DNA of 64,000 bases. Origin: Lithospermum erythrorhizon (Eukaryota > Streptophyta > Magnoliopsida > Boraginales > Boraginaceae). Shown here piece after piece: positions 12,690-23,922 of this stretch (position 1 is its first letter; each line of letters starts with the position of its first letter). A program made the translations under genes and the position numbers. The stretch is from NCBI GenBank assembly GCA_019722365.1, contig JADFUC010001587.1, positions 62,001 through 126,000 of the forward strand, read 5' to 3'. Below the pieces are notes generated by a model that saw only the letters and a list, made by a program, of their open reading frames with translations, did not search any database and was not told the origin of the DNA.

Positions 12690-13456
12690 TGTTGGTGGTG
12701 AAACCAAATTGGCTATGAAGCAGGGGGACTTCGGGAGAAGATCGGGAGGAGGTCGGGAGCAGTGCAAGTCCCTACCTCGAGCACTTTGGAGTCCAGAGAG
12801 AGTTCGGGAGAAGATCGGGACTTGGCAAGTCCCGATGTTGGTTTCTGATGCATCGATTCAAGGAGGTTTTGAGGCCTTTTGGCCCAGGTTTTCCTATTCG
12901 GTTTAGGTTTTAGACCTAGGATCTTTATAGCCTATATATATGAGTATTATGAGTCTTTTAATGTGTGTGTGGAAACACCACCTCAAAGGTGATGATCAAA
13001 ATATAGAGATTTAATGAGAGATTCAAGAGAGTTCATATGAGAGACTTGTAATTGAGGTTTTCATGTCTATGAGAAAACACTCAATTGAGAGATCTTGTTT
13101 CTAGAGATTTGAGTGTATTAGCACATCAATTGCTAGATGGTAGAATAGGGTTCTTGAAGTCATGTAACAATTCTTCCGGTGATTATTAGTGGATCTGCAG
13201 CAGGCTGGATTAGCTCTCACATTGAGGGTGAACCAGGGTAAATCTTGTGTGTGTTTAATTTTCACAATTTATTCTTTCTGTTATTGTCATGTCTGAATTA
13301 GTTGATATCAATCCTGATGGATCTTAGTAATTAGTATAATTAATGATATCATAATTATCGTTAATTATGAATTAAGATCTGGACGTTGTGTATCCTGGCG
13401 GGATCAGAGTTATTGTCAATTATGGAGTTGCCAATAATGGTGTAAGATTCCTAACA
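12690..13456 (+). mobile_element. LTR (probable Ty1/copia solo LTR) nested in Harbinger ORF1
   Basis: Begins TGTTGG and ends CCTAACA, near-complementary ends as in LTRs. It contains a TATATATA region (about 12932-12940) positioned as an LTR promoter, and is noncoding. It splits the Harbinger ORF1: MRPE-like coding precedes it, and a Lys-rich stretch (RRKKQK) like the end of ORF1 follows. Flanking 5-mers (cagag and aaggg) match poorly, so the target duplication has decayed or my boundary is a few bases off. Confidence 0.5.
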
Positions 13457-13887
13457 AAGGGGTAGAGATGTAACGAAGAAAAAAGCAAAAAAATCGTGCC
13501 AAGCTTGTGGTACTAAGGAAAAAGCTTAGTATTGGATACTAAACTAATATCAATCATTAAATCCCCTTTTTTTTCTTCCTAATTTTGATATAAGGGTTAA
13601 AAAGCTTGTAGGATATAATAGTCTTTCTTTCAAATATGGCCTAATCAATTACATGCATTTAACTGACGATTTTTTCTTATCTAATATTGCCTAATCAAAT
13701 ATTGGTCTGTTTTCTCATCAATTATATTGCCTAATCAAATATTTTTCTGTTTTCTCTCATTCTCTATATTCTATCATTGGTTCTCAAGCACTTCAAAATT
13801 TTTGCTGGTATCTTTAGCAATTTCGATCCAATTTTTTGAGAGAAAATAAATTATAATCCTTTTTATTATTGATTGTTGATAAACGTA

Positions 13888-15393
13888 ATGGACAATTCAA
13901 TGGTTAGCGATTCGGGTTTGTTTATTTCCTCCCGAATAATCGTAGAATTTGAAATTTTATGTTATTTTTGTTCAATGATTAGGATTTAGGATTTAGTTTT
14001 ATAGTATTTCATATTTTTTGTCTCTTTTTTATAGTGTATTCTGTTTTTCTTTTTCTTTTTTTAATTGAATTGTGATGTTATGCAGATTTTGATGATCGAT
14101 TGGTGGTTACTGATGTGCAACATATTAGTTTTTCTAATTTACTTGCTCGTGAGTTCGTGTATTTCAATTTAGTTTGTAATTTTGATGTTTTCAGATGTAC
14201 TTGTATTTTTTCTCTGTTATTTGCCATTTGGTAATACTATTATGGTTAATTAATATTTGCCATATCATTCTCACTTTGTGATTTTCTGCAATTTTTGTAG
14301 TTCAGAGATCTACTATGTTAATTAATATTTTCCATATCATTATCACTTTGTGGTTTTCTGCAATTTTTGCAGTTCAGAGATCTACTGGGATTGAAGAGTA
14401 TCTAAGTGGTATGGTTTGTTTTATTCCTATATTTATTTCAGTTACGTTTTTTTAATAACGATATTGCATATGTACAATTATGATAATTTGAATGATCATA
14501 GTTCCTAAACATAAGCTAAGGTGTACATTCAGATGGTATTGGACTTCTTGGTGATGGAATTTGTACTGACATTATTCCTACAGGTGGTGTGCCATTCTAT
14601 TTTGCTTATTTACTTTTTTACTTTTATATTCATGCGTGTTTTTATTTAGTTATGATGTATTAGCCTATTACATGCTTGCACGTGGTTAATTTCCATTAAT
14701 CATTGTTTACAAAATGTGTGGTTAAGTTTTTCTAATACTGATCTTTCTGGTTAGCATAAGTTTTTGATCTGATATGGTTATGTTATGATATTTAATATGT
14801 ACAATTATGATAATTTTAATGATCCTAATTGCTAACCATAAGCTAATACAGGTGATATGTCATTCTATTTTTCTTATTTACTTTTTCTACTTTTGTAATC
14901 ATGAGTGTTTTTATTCTGTTATGATGTATTAGTCTGTATCACGCCTCTACATGGTTAATTTCCATTAACCATATTGTGTAGAAATTGTAGTGAATTCATT
15001 TTGAGAGAATCATCAATTTGTTCCCCTTCATCTTACACTGTTTTTCTAACCTATTTATCAGAACCATCTGTCTATTTACCATCCGATGATGACGAGATCA
15101 CAGGTTTTATGCTACTTTCCCTTTATATAATATTGTGTGTTTAACTAGCGTTGATTGTGTTGACATTAATTTTGTCGTGTTTTCTAATTGTTTAAATAGG
15201 TCTTAATTATCAACCCTCAGATATGAACACTTGGAAACATCTTGAATTTCATACACAACCCGAAGTGCATGAGTTCTACATCTCTTACTCCAGATCAAGG
15301 GGTTTCATGATTAAGAAGTCATGCGTTTATCGTAATTCTGCTAATAAGAAGATCGAGTTTTCAAACTACATTAACATGATGTGTCACAAATAA
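13888..15393 (+). pseudogene. FAR1-related gene, 5' part only (six exons, early stop)
   Basis: Exons 13888-13915, 14086-14148, 14373-14408, 14533-14583, 15062-15103 and 15200-15393 all have GT..AG borders, and every internal junction is phase 1. They give 137 residues. The last exon has the start of a FAR1 DNA-binding domain: W.HLEFHTQPEVHEFYISYSRSRGFMIKKS, then MCHK and a TAA; the expected continuation GFKAHVP lies just past the stop in the same frame. The N-terminal acidic region (PSDDDEI) also fits FRS proteins. FAR1/FHY3 proteins are transposase-derived transcription factors of 600-850 residues; here the rest of the zinc finger, the MULE domain and the SWIM domain are absent. Likely a truncated gene; a short FAR1-only protein (like FRF proteins) is less likely because the zinc motif is cut. 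Confidence 0.55.
14252..14390 (+). repeat. Tandem duplication of intron end plus exon start
   Basis: 'gttaattaatattt.ccatatcatt', 'tttctgcaatttttg.agttcagagatctact' (bounded here to show the shared words) occurs twice, at about 14247-14313 and 14318-14387. The first copy has TAG and the second CAG as acceptor for exon 3 of the FAR1-related gene; only the second continues into coding sequence. Confidence 0.65.
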
Positions 15394-18300
15394 GGTTTCA
15401 AGGCACATGTGCCGGTATCTTGAGTTGTATGAATCTCCTTCTTCATTAACTTGCTTGTTTGATTTTTTTGCCATGATAACTGGACAAAAATAAGAAATCA
15501 ATGTAAGCAATCAACAATATCATTTGGTGTTGTTGTAATTGGCCAAACTACTATGGTCTGTTGACTAATATGCATACACCACAAATATTTTATATTGTGA
15601 TTAATTGCAGTTAGCTAACACACATCAGGTAAATGTAATTCCATATTCAAGTCACTTAAATGTATTAGTAAAAAGCAAACAAATTATATCAGAAGACAAT
15701 TTCAAAAATGCTATCAGGTTGGACAATGATATTTGCATCACACTTTTATTTTACATTCTTATCGAATTTTCATCAACAAATGAAATAAAATAAACCAAAT
15801 ATTACAAACAAAGAAACTTAAGTATGTTTGACAAAGTTATCATAATAACCCACTACAAGATGGTACACCAGTCATCCCAAAACAAATAACTTCAAACAGT
15901 AAAATTACAATAATGTTCATATTTGTAATTTTCTATAATTCCCTCTTACACTGGTGGTCATGGCTAATTTGAATTTTTCATAATTCAGCATAAGGTTTGT
16001 TAATACTTTGATTTTTAGAATAAGATTCATATTTTGCAATTTTCTATAATGCGCCTCTTAAACTGGTTGCTATGCCTATTTTCAATATTCCATAATTCAG
16101 CATAAGGGCGGTTAATACTTTGCTTTTTAACATGTGATTAAATAATTAACCAGTTAATATAGCTAAAATCATAAAAATCGTCACCAATTAACCACTGAAA
16201 AAACCCTTAATTTTTTTGTGCCAACAATTATACATGCAATTGACAATTAACCACTAACAATTATTTTTTTATGAATCCAAAATATATAATCACCTTGTTT
16301 ATTTTGTTTCTTCTTTATTTGGATGTTTCTTTATTTGGTTGTGGATTTCAATTTTCCGAAAAGAGCAATTGAGTCGGTTTATGAAGAACATAGACCAAGG
16401 TCAATTTGCCAATCTTTTGAAGAGAACAACTTATATCTTTTTGTGAAGATTTTGGTTTCCTGATTTGTAGGAGTTTGTGATTTCGGTTTTAATTTGAATC
16501 AATGGAAATAAATTAGAATATAGGCTAACATTTATGTTGTGTGTTAATTATGTATTGAAATTACCAAAATGGGTCTTAGTACTTTGATGCTAAGCATTTG
16601 TTTAGTACTAAAAAACGGGCTCTTTCATCTTCTAAAAGGAGGTCAAAACTTATTATCGGTGGTTAATACTCGAAGACAACAAGAGAACATCAACAACTTA
16701 AAAGTTCAAGCAAATGTATGTGATTTAAATGTGCAAAGCATTAGCTCAAATGCCAAGAAGAAAAGCAAAAAAGAAAATAGAGACGGTACACCCTCAACCA
16801 AAGAAAAGAAGAAGTTGATGAATATGAACAAAGAGACGTGGTCAAAATTAAGTAATAATCGTCACGTTAAGTTTTTGTATGAGTATGTTTAATTATTGTT
16901 CTTAGTTTAATATGTGATGTGTGATGTATTCTATTTAAGTTTGATGTATTTTGTCAAATCGTACCAACACACAACACATTATCTTTGTTCACGTGCTTTT
17001 ATCAAATTCATAATCAAAATCATCCCAATCAAAGGAACTGTGATTTAAAATGTATGGGATAAGCAAAAGTTTGAAAATAGAACTGGGAGTGGGGGAAGGA
17101 ATTTGAAAGTAAAAAAAGCCTTAAAATTAACTTGATAGCAAAAAATAGCAACAAAGACAAATATCACCAATGCCGTTGTAAACACTATTCGATCACTCCT
17201 AGTTCACTTAAAGTCGCCGACATCGACGATCCTATAGAGGTCAGGGCCTGGTCATCTCGGCAGCTTTTAGATGATAACGAGGCTCTTCCGCATTTTTGTG
17301 AAGGAGGGGTTTCTGTCATTTCATACACAAAACAAAATAAAAAAATAAACAACACCCCCCTCCCTCGTTATCTTCCCGAGCACCCACCCCCTTAAACTCA
17401 CCTCCCATCCCCCACCCACCAAAACAACCTCCCGCCACCGACATCCAATAGTCATTTTAATAATTACAAATTATCCATTTTGATACCCTTGGTATTTTCT
17501 CGACCTGCAAGCAATAGTCAGTATAAACTGATATATCATTCTTCAGTCAACTATGTAGTAACCAATATCACTTTTTCTTCATATTACATTTAAGCCGGTT
17601 TCATGAAGTAGAAAAATTTAAAGCGACAAAATGAAGGAGCTATGAAAAATCCACAAAGACTAATTCAAAAATGTTTAAATTAAACCAATTGAGAATTTTC
17701 AGATGGGATAATCAAATGAAACCCAACAACATAACCAAGATCATAAATCTCAACATCCAAGACAAGAGCTTCATCATAATTTTCAAAACTTTTATCATAA
17801 TTCTTGATGATATAATTATATTTTCTGAGATCTTGCATTCTGTAATTTTTTCTTAAAACAAGCTATGTCAAAATGGGTTCAAGAATCTAGAGGAATAAGA
17901 TTTAATTCAAACTCTTGGTTTTCTACTTTTTTTAAGGTTAGCAAAAGTGGGCTAAAAGGGGTGATGAATATGCTAGAAGGTCGCGTCAAGCAATGGATCA
18001 GAGTCAGAAAGGGGAAGAAGGTGATAAGGAAGATTTGGCAGAAAAATGTGACAGTAGGTAGGCTTCGAGGCTGAGGATGGGGTGAAGAGATAAGGGTTTG
18101 ATTTTTTTTTGTTTTATTTTATTATTTATGAAATGACAAAAAATATCCTCGTAAAAATCCGAAAAAATCGATTTATCATCTAAAAAACACGGAGTGACCA
18201 ATTTTGACTTCTATAAGGAACGTCAATAATCGAAAACGGCATAAGTTGAACTAGGGTGATCGAATGAGATTTTTAACAAATGTGAGTGATCTTTGGTGCC

Positions 18301-18779
18301 ATTTAAAAAAGGGCTAAAAGCCGCCAAAGAATGTTTGAACTCACAGAACCTTACGAAACTACCAAGTACACAACTATATACTACTAACTTATTTGGTTTG
18401 ATTCAATACTATATATTATGTGTAGTAATATTGAATAATCTCAGCGCGCTCCCCCCGAGAGTCTACCCAACATACAAAACATATTCTACGTTATTGTTTT
18501 TGCCCACATGCCTTGTCAAATCTCACCAAATAAGTATCTAATTACAAGTCGACCCATATTATTCAAACTAAGCTCAAGGCTGTCTTTATTCATATGCCTT
18601 ATCTCTTAACTCAATGTGGTTAAATTTGGTGGTTGGAATTGAAATAAACATTATATGTTTACATGAAAATCACTTCAACTTTTCATATACAATCACTTCA
18701 TTTTTCATATAGTCTAACGGATCCACCACCATATTTTTTAATTTAGACGAAATTCCAACATTAATGGATTTGAGTGAAT
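15394..18779. other. Intergenic DNA without a recognised gene
   Basis: AT-rich with scattered open frames. The longest, 16569-16892, gives a Lys/Asn-rich 107-residue peptide with KKKSKKENRDG and no recognisable domain. The 17340-17440 stretch is C-rich and low complexity. A minus-strand Ser/Pro-rich frame near 18004-18201 is also unrecognised. Confidence 0.35.
15918..16133. repeat. Two tandem copies of a ~107-bp unit
   Basis: Both copies share 'aattttctataat', 'ctggt.g..atg.cta.ttt' and 'cataattcagcataagg', followed by 'gttaatacttt'. Copy 1 is about 15918-16022 and copy 2 about 16026-16133. Confidence 0.7.
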
Positions 18780-20060
18780 CTTTTACTCAAACGTCGAGAA
18801 ACTTCATCTTCAAGCACTGCAGCCCAAGTAATCAATCTAACAAAGAGGACATACATATGCATTTAATCCATGAATCAAGATATCAAAAGCTTCAGAAAGA
18901 CTACTTGTGAATCTCCTACATACACCGATCATCAATTTAGTCTGAGATACCACACAGTACAATTTTTCTACGGCACTTTTCAAATCCCTTCAAATCATGA
19001 CGCGTATTTTACTCACAAAGGGTAATATATAAAGAAAGTCTATCGCTTCTTCAAAAGTATGGTTGTCAGTTGCACGTAATTGCTGCCATACTGAGATACC
19101 TTAAACGATATAAATGCCAAGCAGACAAGATCTCCGGTTTTCGGTTTATATCGAGTCAAGTAAGCTCCACATGAACTACACTGGAACGGTCATCACCAAT
19201 TTACACATTCATTATGAATCTATCCAAATGGCCCGTGGTTTGTTCAATCACTGATATCCCTCATGAAAAGGAGAAATTATTTAAACAAGAATCATGTAGA
19301 AATGATGCAGAAAGCCAAGTATTCCGGCTCTCCAAGTTAGATTCACGATCATCACAACCAACAGAAATGTGATTTCAAGCGACTTATCAAACTAATGCTC
19401 AAGTGTATCATTTACACAATATGATAAAAGGAGGATGAACGAAATACATATTATCGAAACCGGGGAGCCTAGATTTGAACCTTCTACTGCTAGCTCTACT
19501 ATCTTGATTATCGCTAATACAAATGTTACCTCAATTTAAGTACATGTTCAAGTGTCCGATTGCTACATCCATGCGATCCAACTCCAGATAAATGCATATT
19601 CAATCAAGGAGATTCGATGAGCATATTTGGATAAAAAGTTTTAAGTAATAAACTCCAAAATTAGATTTCAAATTGTCCTTACTTTTATCAATGTTTTAGT
19701 GTATTTTGTGTGTTTTAATAATTTATCTATGTTTGTTTTACTTTCTTTAATAAAATCATGTGTAATTTTTATTATTACATAAATATATAAATAATTTATT
19801 TAATTTAATTCAATCAATAAATTATACTTAATTAATTAGTAATAAATTATTATAATAAAATTTTATTAATTATTATGTATCATTAATTGATTATTAATAT
19901 ACAAAAAGAAAAATGTAGAATGAATAATGTGTATGTTAATGACAAGGATGAAAGCGAAAAAGTGAAATATTGTTTGGAAAACTGCTATTATAGATGAACA
20001 TTTTCAAGATTTTGATGAGAATATAGATGAGCAAGAGTGTTTTGTGTTTTGAAATATTAG
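18780..20060 (+). mobile_element. PIF/Harbinger remnant with transposase C-terminal part
   Basis: Across frames one can read YPKWPVVCSITDIPHEKEKLFKQ-type sequence (about 19225-19300), then AQVYHLHNMIKG (about 19390-19430). These match the last third of the Harbinger DDE transposase (YP.W..FV.SI..P...K..LF..., then ACIILHNMIVEDER). Several stops and frameshifts break it. Its AT-rich tail (19640-19990) matches the tail at 44640-44970 nearly word for word ('aataaaattttattaattattatgtatc'-type words), showing that both belong to one family. Confidence 0.6.
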
Positions 20061-20720
20061 GTATTGGAAATGCTCTAATAAAGATAATGTTTTTGAGTTT
20101 TTTTTCTTATTCAATGTGTATCCACATCAAAGCGTGGAAAAAATTAGTTAAGAAATTTTATTGCCTTACAATATGAGGGACTTTTAAGGACAAAATTCAT
20201 GCACTAACAAGTTAAGTTTATCAAAACTCACAATAATGGAATCGTCAGTAGCTATTAAACACCAACAAGCAACGAGCAGCTCCCTCAAATCATACAAAAC
20301 GCATGAACCCCTCGATTTGTCAAAAGTGTTCATGTATCTAATTTTTACCATATTGAAAGTTTCACTGATTGAATAACAAAAACTTCCGAATCCATGAAAC
20401 ACGAGTATCCATTTAAGGGTAAAATCATGTAGTGGCTAACTAAGTCCATCAAATCGAACAACACCTCATACACGAACTAACTTGATTGCAAATCCTTAAC
20501 ATCGACAAGATATTTATTTCTTGATATATTAAATTGTCTTATTAAAGAAAAAATTAATATATACTACTCCCATTATATTCTTTTTGGTTTATCATTTTGT
20601 TTTATATTTTCGTTACATAAATAAAAAAATAACACAATGAAAAAAACGAAAACGTTAATAAAATAAAATTTGACTTACTAGAAGATACCAGGAATCTTTA
20701 AAAGTATCCAACAATTAGGT
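20061..20720. other. Upstream intergenic region of SF1
   Basis: AT-rich, no gene. A 'tatactactcccattatattc' type word near 20560 looks like a MITE-end fragment. Only the TATA box immediately downstream looks functional. Confidence 0.35.
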
Positions 20721-20728
20721 TATAAATA
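20721..20728 (+). promoter_or_regulatory. TATA box of the SF1 gene
   Basis: TATAAATA lies 68 bases before the ATG at 20796. This would put transcription start near 20750 and imply a short leader of about 45 bases. Confidence 0.5.
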
Positions 20729-20795
20729 GCAAGCGCAAACGTAACCCCTTCCAATTAAATTGAAATCAGCATATATAATATTGGAAGTAATTTGG

Positions 20796-22868
20796 ATGGA
20801 AGAAACCCTAAATGAAAATCAACAGACTGATATGGAAAACGGAGATTCAAAAGCGTTAATTTCAAAGGTGAATGCGGAAGGGAGTGGAAGGAGGAGGAGG
20901 AGTAGATGGGAGGCAAAGGATGACGTGGACAATGGGAACGGGACGACGAAAAAGAGGAAATCGAGATGGGAGGACGACGATTCGCAGCCCAAGTTTCAAC
21001 TTCCAGATTTCATGAAGGATTTTATTGGTGGAGGTATTGATATGGATCCCGAAATTCAGATTTTGAATGCTAGATTAATTGAGATTAGTCGTATGTTACA
21101 AGGCGGTTTACCCTTAGATGACCGTCCTGAAGGCGCTCGTTCGCCTTCTCCTGAGCCTGTTTATGATAATATGGGCATTAGGATTAATACTCGCGAGTTT
21201 AGGGCTCGCGAGAGGCTTAATAAAGAGAGGCAGGATATTATTACCCAGATTATTAAGAGGAATCCCAATTATAAGCCCCCTGCTGATTATCGCCCTCCTA
21301 AGTTGTATAAGAAGTTGTTTATTCCCATGAAGGAGTATCCGGGGTATAATTTTATTGGCTTGATTATTGGGCCGAGGGGGAATACTCAGAAGAGGATGGA
21401 GAAGGAGACGGGTGCTAAGATTGTGATTAGGGGTAAGGGTTCGATGAAGGAGGGGAAGTTGGGTCAGAAGAAGGATTTGAAGTATGATTTGGCTGAGAAC
21501 GAGGATTTGCATGTTTTGGTCGAGGCTGATACGCAGGAGGCGTTGGATGCTGCTGCTGGGATGGTGGAGAAGCTGTTGCAGCCTGTGGATGAGACGTTGA
21601 ATGAGCATAAGAGGCAGCAGTTGAGGGAGTTGGCTGCGTTGAATGGGACTATTAGGGAAGATGAGTTTTGTAGGTTGTGTGGTGAGCAAGGGCATAGGCA
21701 GTTTGCTTGTCCGGCTAAGACGTCCACTTTTAAGAGTGATGTGTTGTGTAAGATTTGTGGTGATGGTGGGCATCCGACCATTGATTGTCCTATGAAAGGT
21801 ACTTCAGGGAAGAAGATGGACGACGAGTATCAGAATTTTTTGGCCGAATTAGGCGGGACTGTTCCAGAAGGTGTTTCTAAACCGAGTGTAGCATTGCCTT
21901 TGACGGGTTCTGGAGGTTCGGGAAGCACACCCCCGTGGGTCAACGGGAATAACAGTGCAAGGTCTGGTCCCTCTGCGCATCCTGGTCTTGGGAGCACTAT
22001 AGGTGCTGGAAAGGAAATCGATGACACAAATTTGTACATTGGGTACCTACCGCCCGCTTTCGATGATGATGCCCTCATTCAGTTGTTTTCACCGTTTGGT
22101 AGTATTGTGACGGCCAAGGTCATAAAGGATAGAGACTATGGATTGAGTAAAGGTTATGGATTTGTTAAGTATTCCGATATAACTCAGGCAAACCAAGCCA
22201 TTTCCAGCATGAATGGTTATCAACTTGATGGGAGAACTATAGCTGTACGAGTTGCAGGGAGGCCACCCCAACCTCCTCCTCCCGCTCCTGCACCTATGCC
22301 TCCTGCTTATCCTGGTCCAAATCCATCATCCTCGGGATACCCGATGCAGTATGTTACACCTGGGGGTGTACCACCTGGCGGTTTTATGGGTGCCCCTCCC
22401 CCATGGGGTTCACATGCTCCCCAGTATGCACCTTATGCTTCTGCCCCAAATATGTATAACCCTGTCCAGGGACAATATTTATCCCCTTATGGTGCTCAGT
22501 ATCGGCCATTGCCACCAGTGGGTAGCTCTGGCATGCCTCCTCAGTATATGCCACCTGGCGAAACTGGTCCCCCTGGAGTGCAACCTCAAACCAGCGAATC
22601 TGGTACTGCTACAAACGTCATCTATTCTGGTTTCTCTAGTATGGTTCCGCCAAACTCGCAACCTCCATATCCTCCAACTTCATACTATGCTCCACCACCA
22701 CCTCCTCCACCTGCAGTATCCTCAACAATGGAGCAGCAGCATTATTCTACTCCACCGTGGGCTTCAAATCATCCACCTCCGCCTCCTCCTCCATCTGGGG
22801 AGCCACCTCAGCAGAATACTTATGGTGCAGACTCCGAGTATGAAAAGTTCATGGCTGAAATGAAATAA
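20796..22868 (+). CDS. SF1: Splicing factor SF1 / branch-point-binding protein
   Basis: Intronless CDS of 690 residues. In order: two UHM-ligand motifs (RRRRSRWE at 32-39, KKRKSRWED at 52-60) of the kind that bind U2AF65; the SPSPEP phosphorylation motif (116-121) where human SF1 is phosphorylated; a coiled helix-hairpin region; a KH-QUA2 domain (about 170-290) with GPRGN at 192-196; two CCHC zinc knuckles (C292-X2-C295-X4-H300-X4-C305 and C318-C321-H326-C331); a plant-specific RRM (about 411-487) with RNP2 LYIGYL and RNP1 KGYGFVKY; and a Pro/Gly/Tyr-rich tail. Known role: it recognises the intron branch point in the early spliceosome (E complex) in the nucleus, with U2AF. Domain order matches Arabidopsis At5g51300, which has the RRM that fungal and animal SF1 lack. 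The ATG at 20796 is the first in frame; upstream frame continues open without ATG. Confidence 0.96.
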   Translation: MEETLNENQQTDMENGDSKALISKVNAEGSGRRRRSRWEAKDDVDNGNGTTKKRKSRWEDDDSQPKFQLPDFMKDFIGGGIDMDPEIQILNARLIEISRMLQGGLPLDDRPEGARSPSPEPVYDNMGIRINTREFRARERLNKERQDIITQIIKRNPNYKPPADYRPPKLYKKLFIPMKEYPGYNFIGLIIGPRGNTQKRMEKETGAKIVIRGKGSMKEGKLGQKKDLKYDLAENEDLHVLVEADTQEALDAAAGMVEKLLQPVDETLNEHKRQQLRELAALNGTIREDEFCRLCGEQGHRQFACPAKTSTFKSDVLCKICGDGGHPTIDCPMKGTSGKKMDDEYQNFLAELGGTVPEGVSKPSVALPLTGSGGSGSTPPWVNGNNSARSGPSAHPGLGSTIGAGKEIDDTNLYIGYLPPAFDDDALIQLFSPFGSIVTAKVIKDRDYGLSKGYGFVKYSDITQANQAISSMNGYQLDGRTIAVRVAGRPPQPPPPAPAPMPPAYPGPNPSSSGYPMQYVTPGGVPPGGFMGAPPPWGSHAPQYAPYASAPNMYNPVQGQYLSPYGAQYRPLPPVGSSGMPPQYMPPGETGPPGVQPQTSESGTATNVIYSGFSSMVPPNSQPPYPPTSYYAPPPPPPPAVSSTMEQQHYSTPPWASNHPPPPPPPSGEPPQQNTYGADSEYEKFMAEMK

Positions 22869-22897
22869 CTGGATTGCAGCTGGCTACTCTGCGACCT

Positions 22898-23922
22898 GTA
22901 AGTTTGTAATGAAAGTAATATTTACCATCTCTTATTTTTTTACTCATCACAAATAATCGATTTTATGTCTCATGTTTATATGTCCAAGTACTGAGAATAA
23001 TGCACATTATTCTTTGCTGGTTGCTTCGGCCCCAAAATGACTGGTGAAGTAGGCAAATGAATGGGGAGGGTGCTATGCTGTTGTGGGAGAGCTAGGATGA
23101 TACTTTTGGCTATAGTTGTTATGTGTCAGATTTTCTTGCCATTTGATGATTAATGATTCATTACACGCGGTTGTTACCTTATCACTTGAAATGAAAGCAA
23201 AGAAACAAAAACTAACTATAAGAAACTTTACTTGAAAAACATTATTTTACACCTGAAGATACTATTGTTCATGAACTCGAAACTTCTTGTGAATGTATGA
23301 CTTTTTTGGATTGCAGCATAAGTGGCTGTGCATACTAGACCAATATACTTAAAGATTAAGGAGTTAACTGATTGACATATTCATTAAATTGCATTCGAGG
23401 AACCTTCCATTTAAATATTCTACTCTGCATTGGAAAAACTTACTGCATTAATAACTTTATGTTTTTCCACTGTATGTCTAGCGTCCTTCAAATTCAGTAT
23501 CAGTAACTAACTACACCCCATCCAAAAGATAAAATACCAAAACTCTCAGATTGTGCAAGTATAGCCAGAAAATGTGACCTTCACATATGACCCAGACCAT
23601 TGTGTATTCGTGATGTTTATTTGCACATTTGCAAACATTTACGTAGGAATATAATTAGTTTGTATAACTATAAGATTTATATTTGTGCATAGTCTTCTTC
23701 TGCTATCACTACTATTAGACATGCTTGTGATTCCAGTTTCTTTTCTCCTTTTAGTTTGTCAAATGTGCATATGTTGGTATTAATCTCCTCGTCATTTGAA
23801 CTCTTTGACAGGCAAAGGGCCCTCGGAACTTGGCAGTCTCTCTTAGATGTTTATTGATTTCAAATAATTCGAAGTTTCAGACTCACATCTTTTACTCTTG
23901 CTTGCTGTTGTTACAATTGCAG
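22898..23922 (+). other. Probable 3'UTR intron of SF1
   Basis: A perfect donor (CCT|GTAAGT, 22897/22898) lies 29 bases after the stop, and a good acceptor (acaattgcag|agacc) ends at 23922. The distance from stop to junction is under the ~50-55 bases that would trigger nonsense-mediated decay, so a constitutive splice here is tolerated. Another acceptor-like 'ggattgcag' at about 23318 offers an alternative. Confidence 0.4.

Larger units (their letters stand above)
10690..13540 (+). mobile_element. Decayed PIF/Harbinger element (ORF1 portion), tandemly duplicated
   Basis: Two head-to-tail copies of one segment are present: about 10690-11440 and 11441-12180. Shared landmarks are 'ccaatagctact', 'catcttttct.gcaaaa', 'ctccctcatgcgctaagtg', a 'ctataaata.acacc' TATA region, and a coding start with 'cctaatcaacctcaaaatcc'. 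The peptide MPNNAQLSYMM..NSGMPYSYNYPYMQFG (11241 on) is the Gln/Asn-rich leader typical of Harbinger ORF1. The second copy continues into the Myb/SANT domain (12230-12580). An LTR interrupts the element at 12690. No transposase ORF is adjacent; related transposase remains lie at 19.1-19.5 kb and 44.3 kb. Confidence 0.65.

Noticed and set aside
13500..16620. Possible terminal inverted repeat pair ('ggtactaaggaaaaagcttag' region versus 'cttagtactttgatgctaag')
   Set aside because: Only short shared words (tttagtac); no consistent inverted alignment or target duplication.
21114..21773. 219-residue minus-strand open frame, and the plus-strand frame 22252-22863
   Set aside because: Both lie wholly inside the SF1 CDS, which is firmly identified by its domains. 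They are Leu/Pro/His-rich shadows in other frames.
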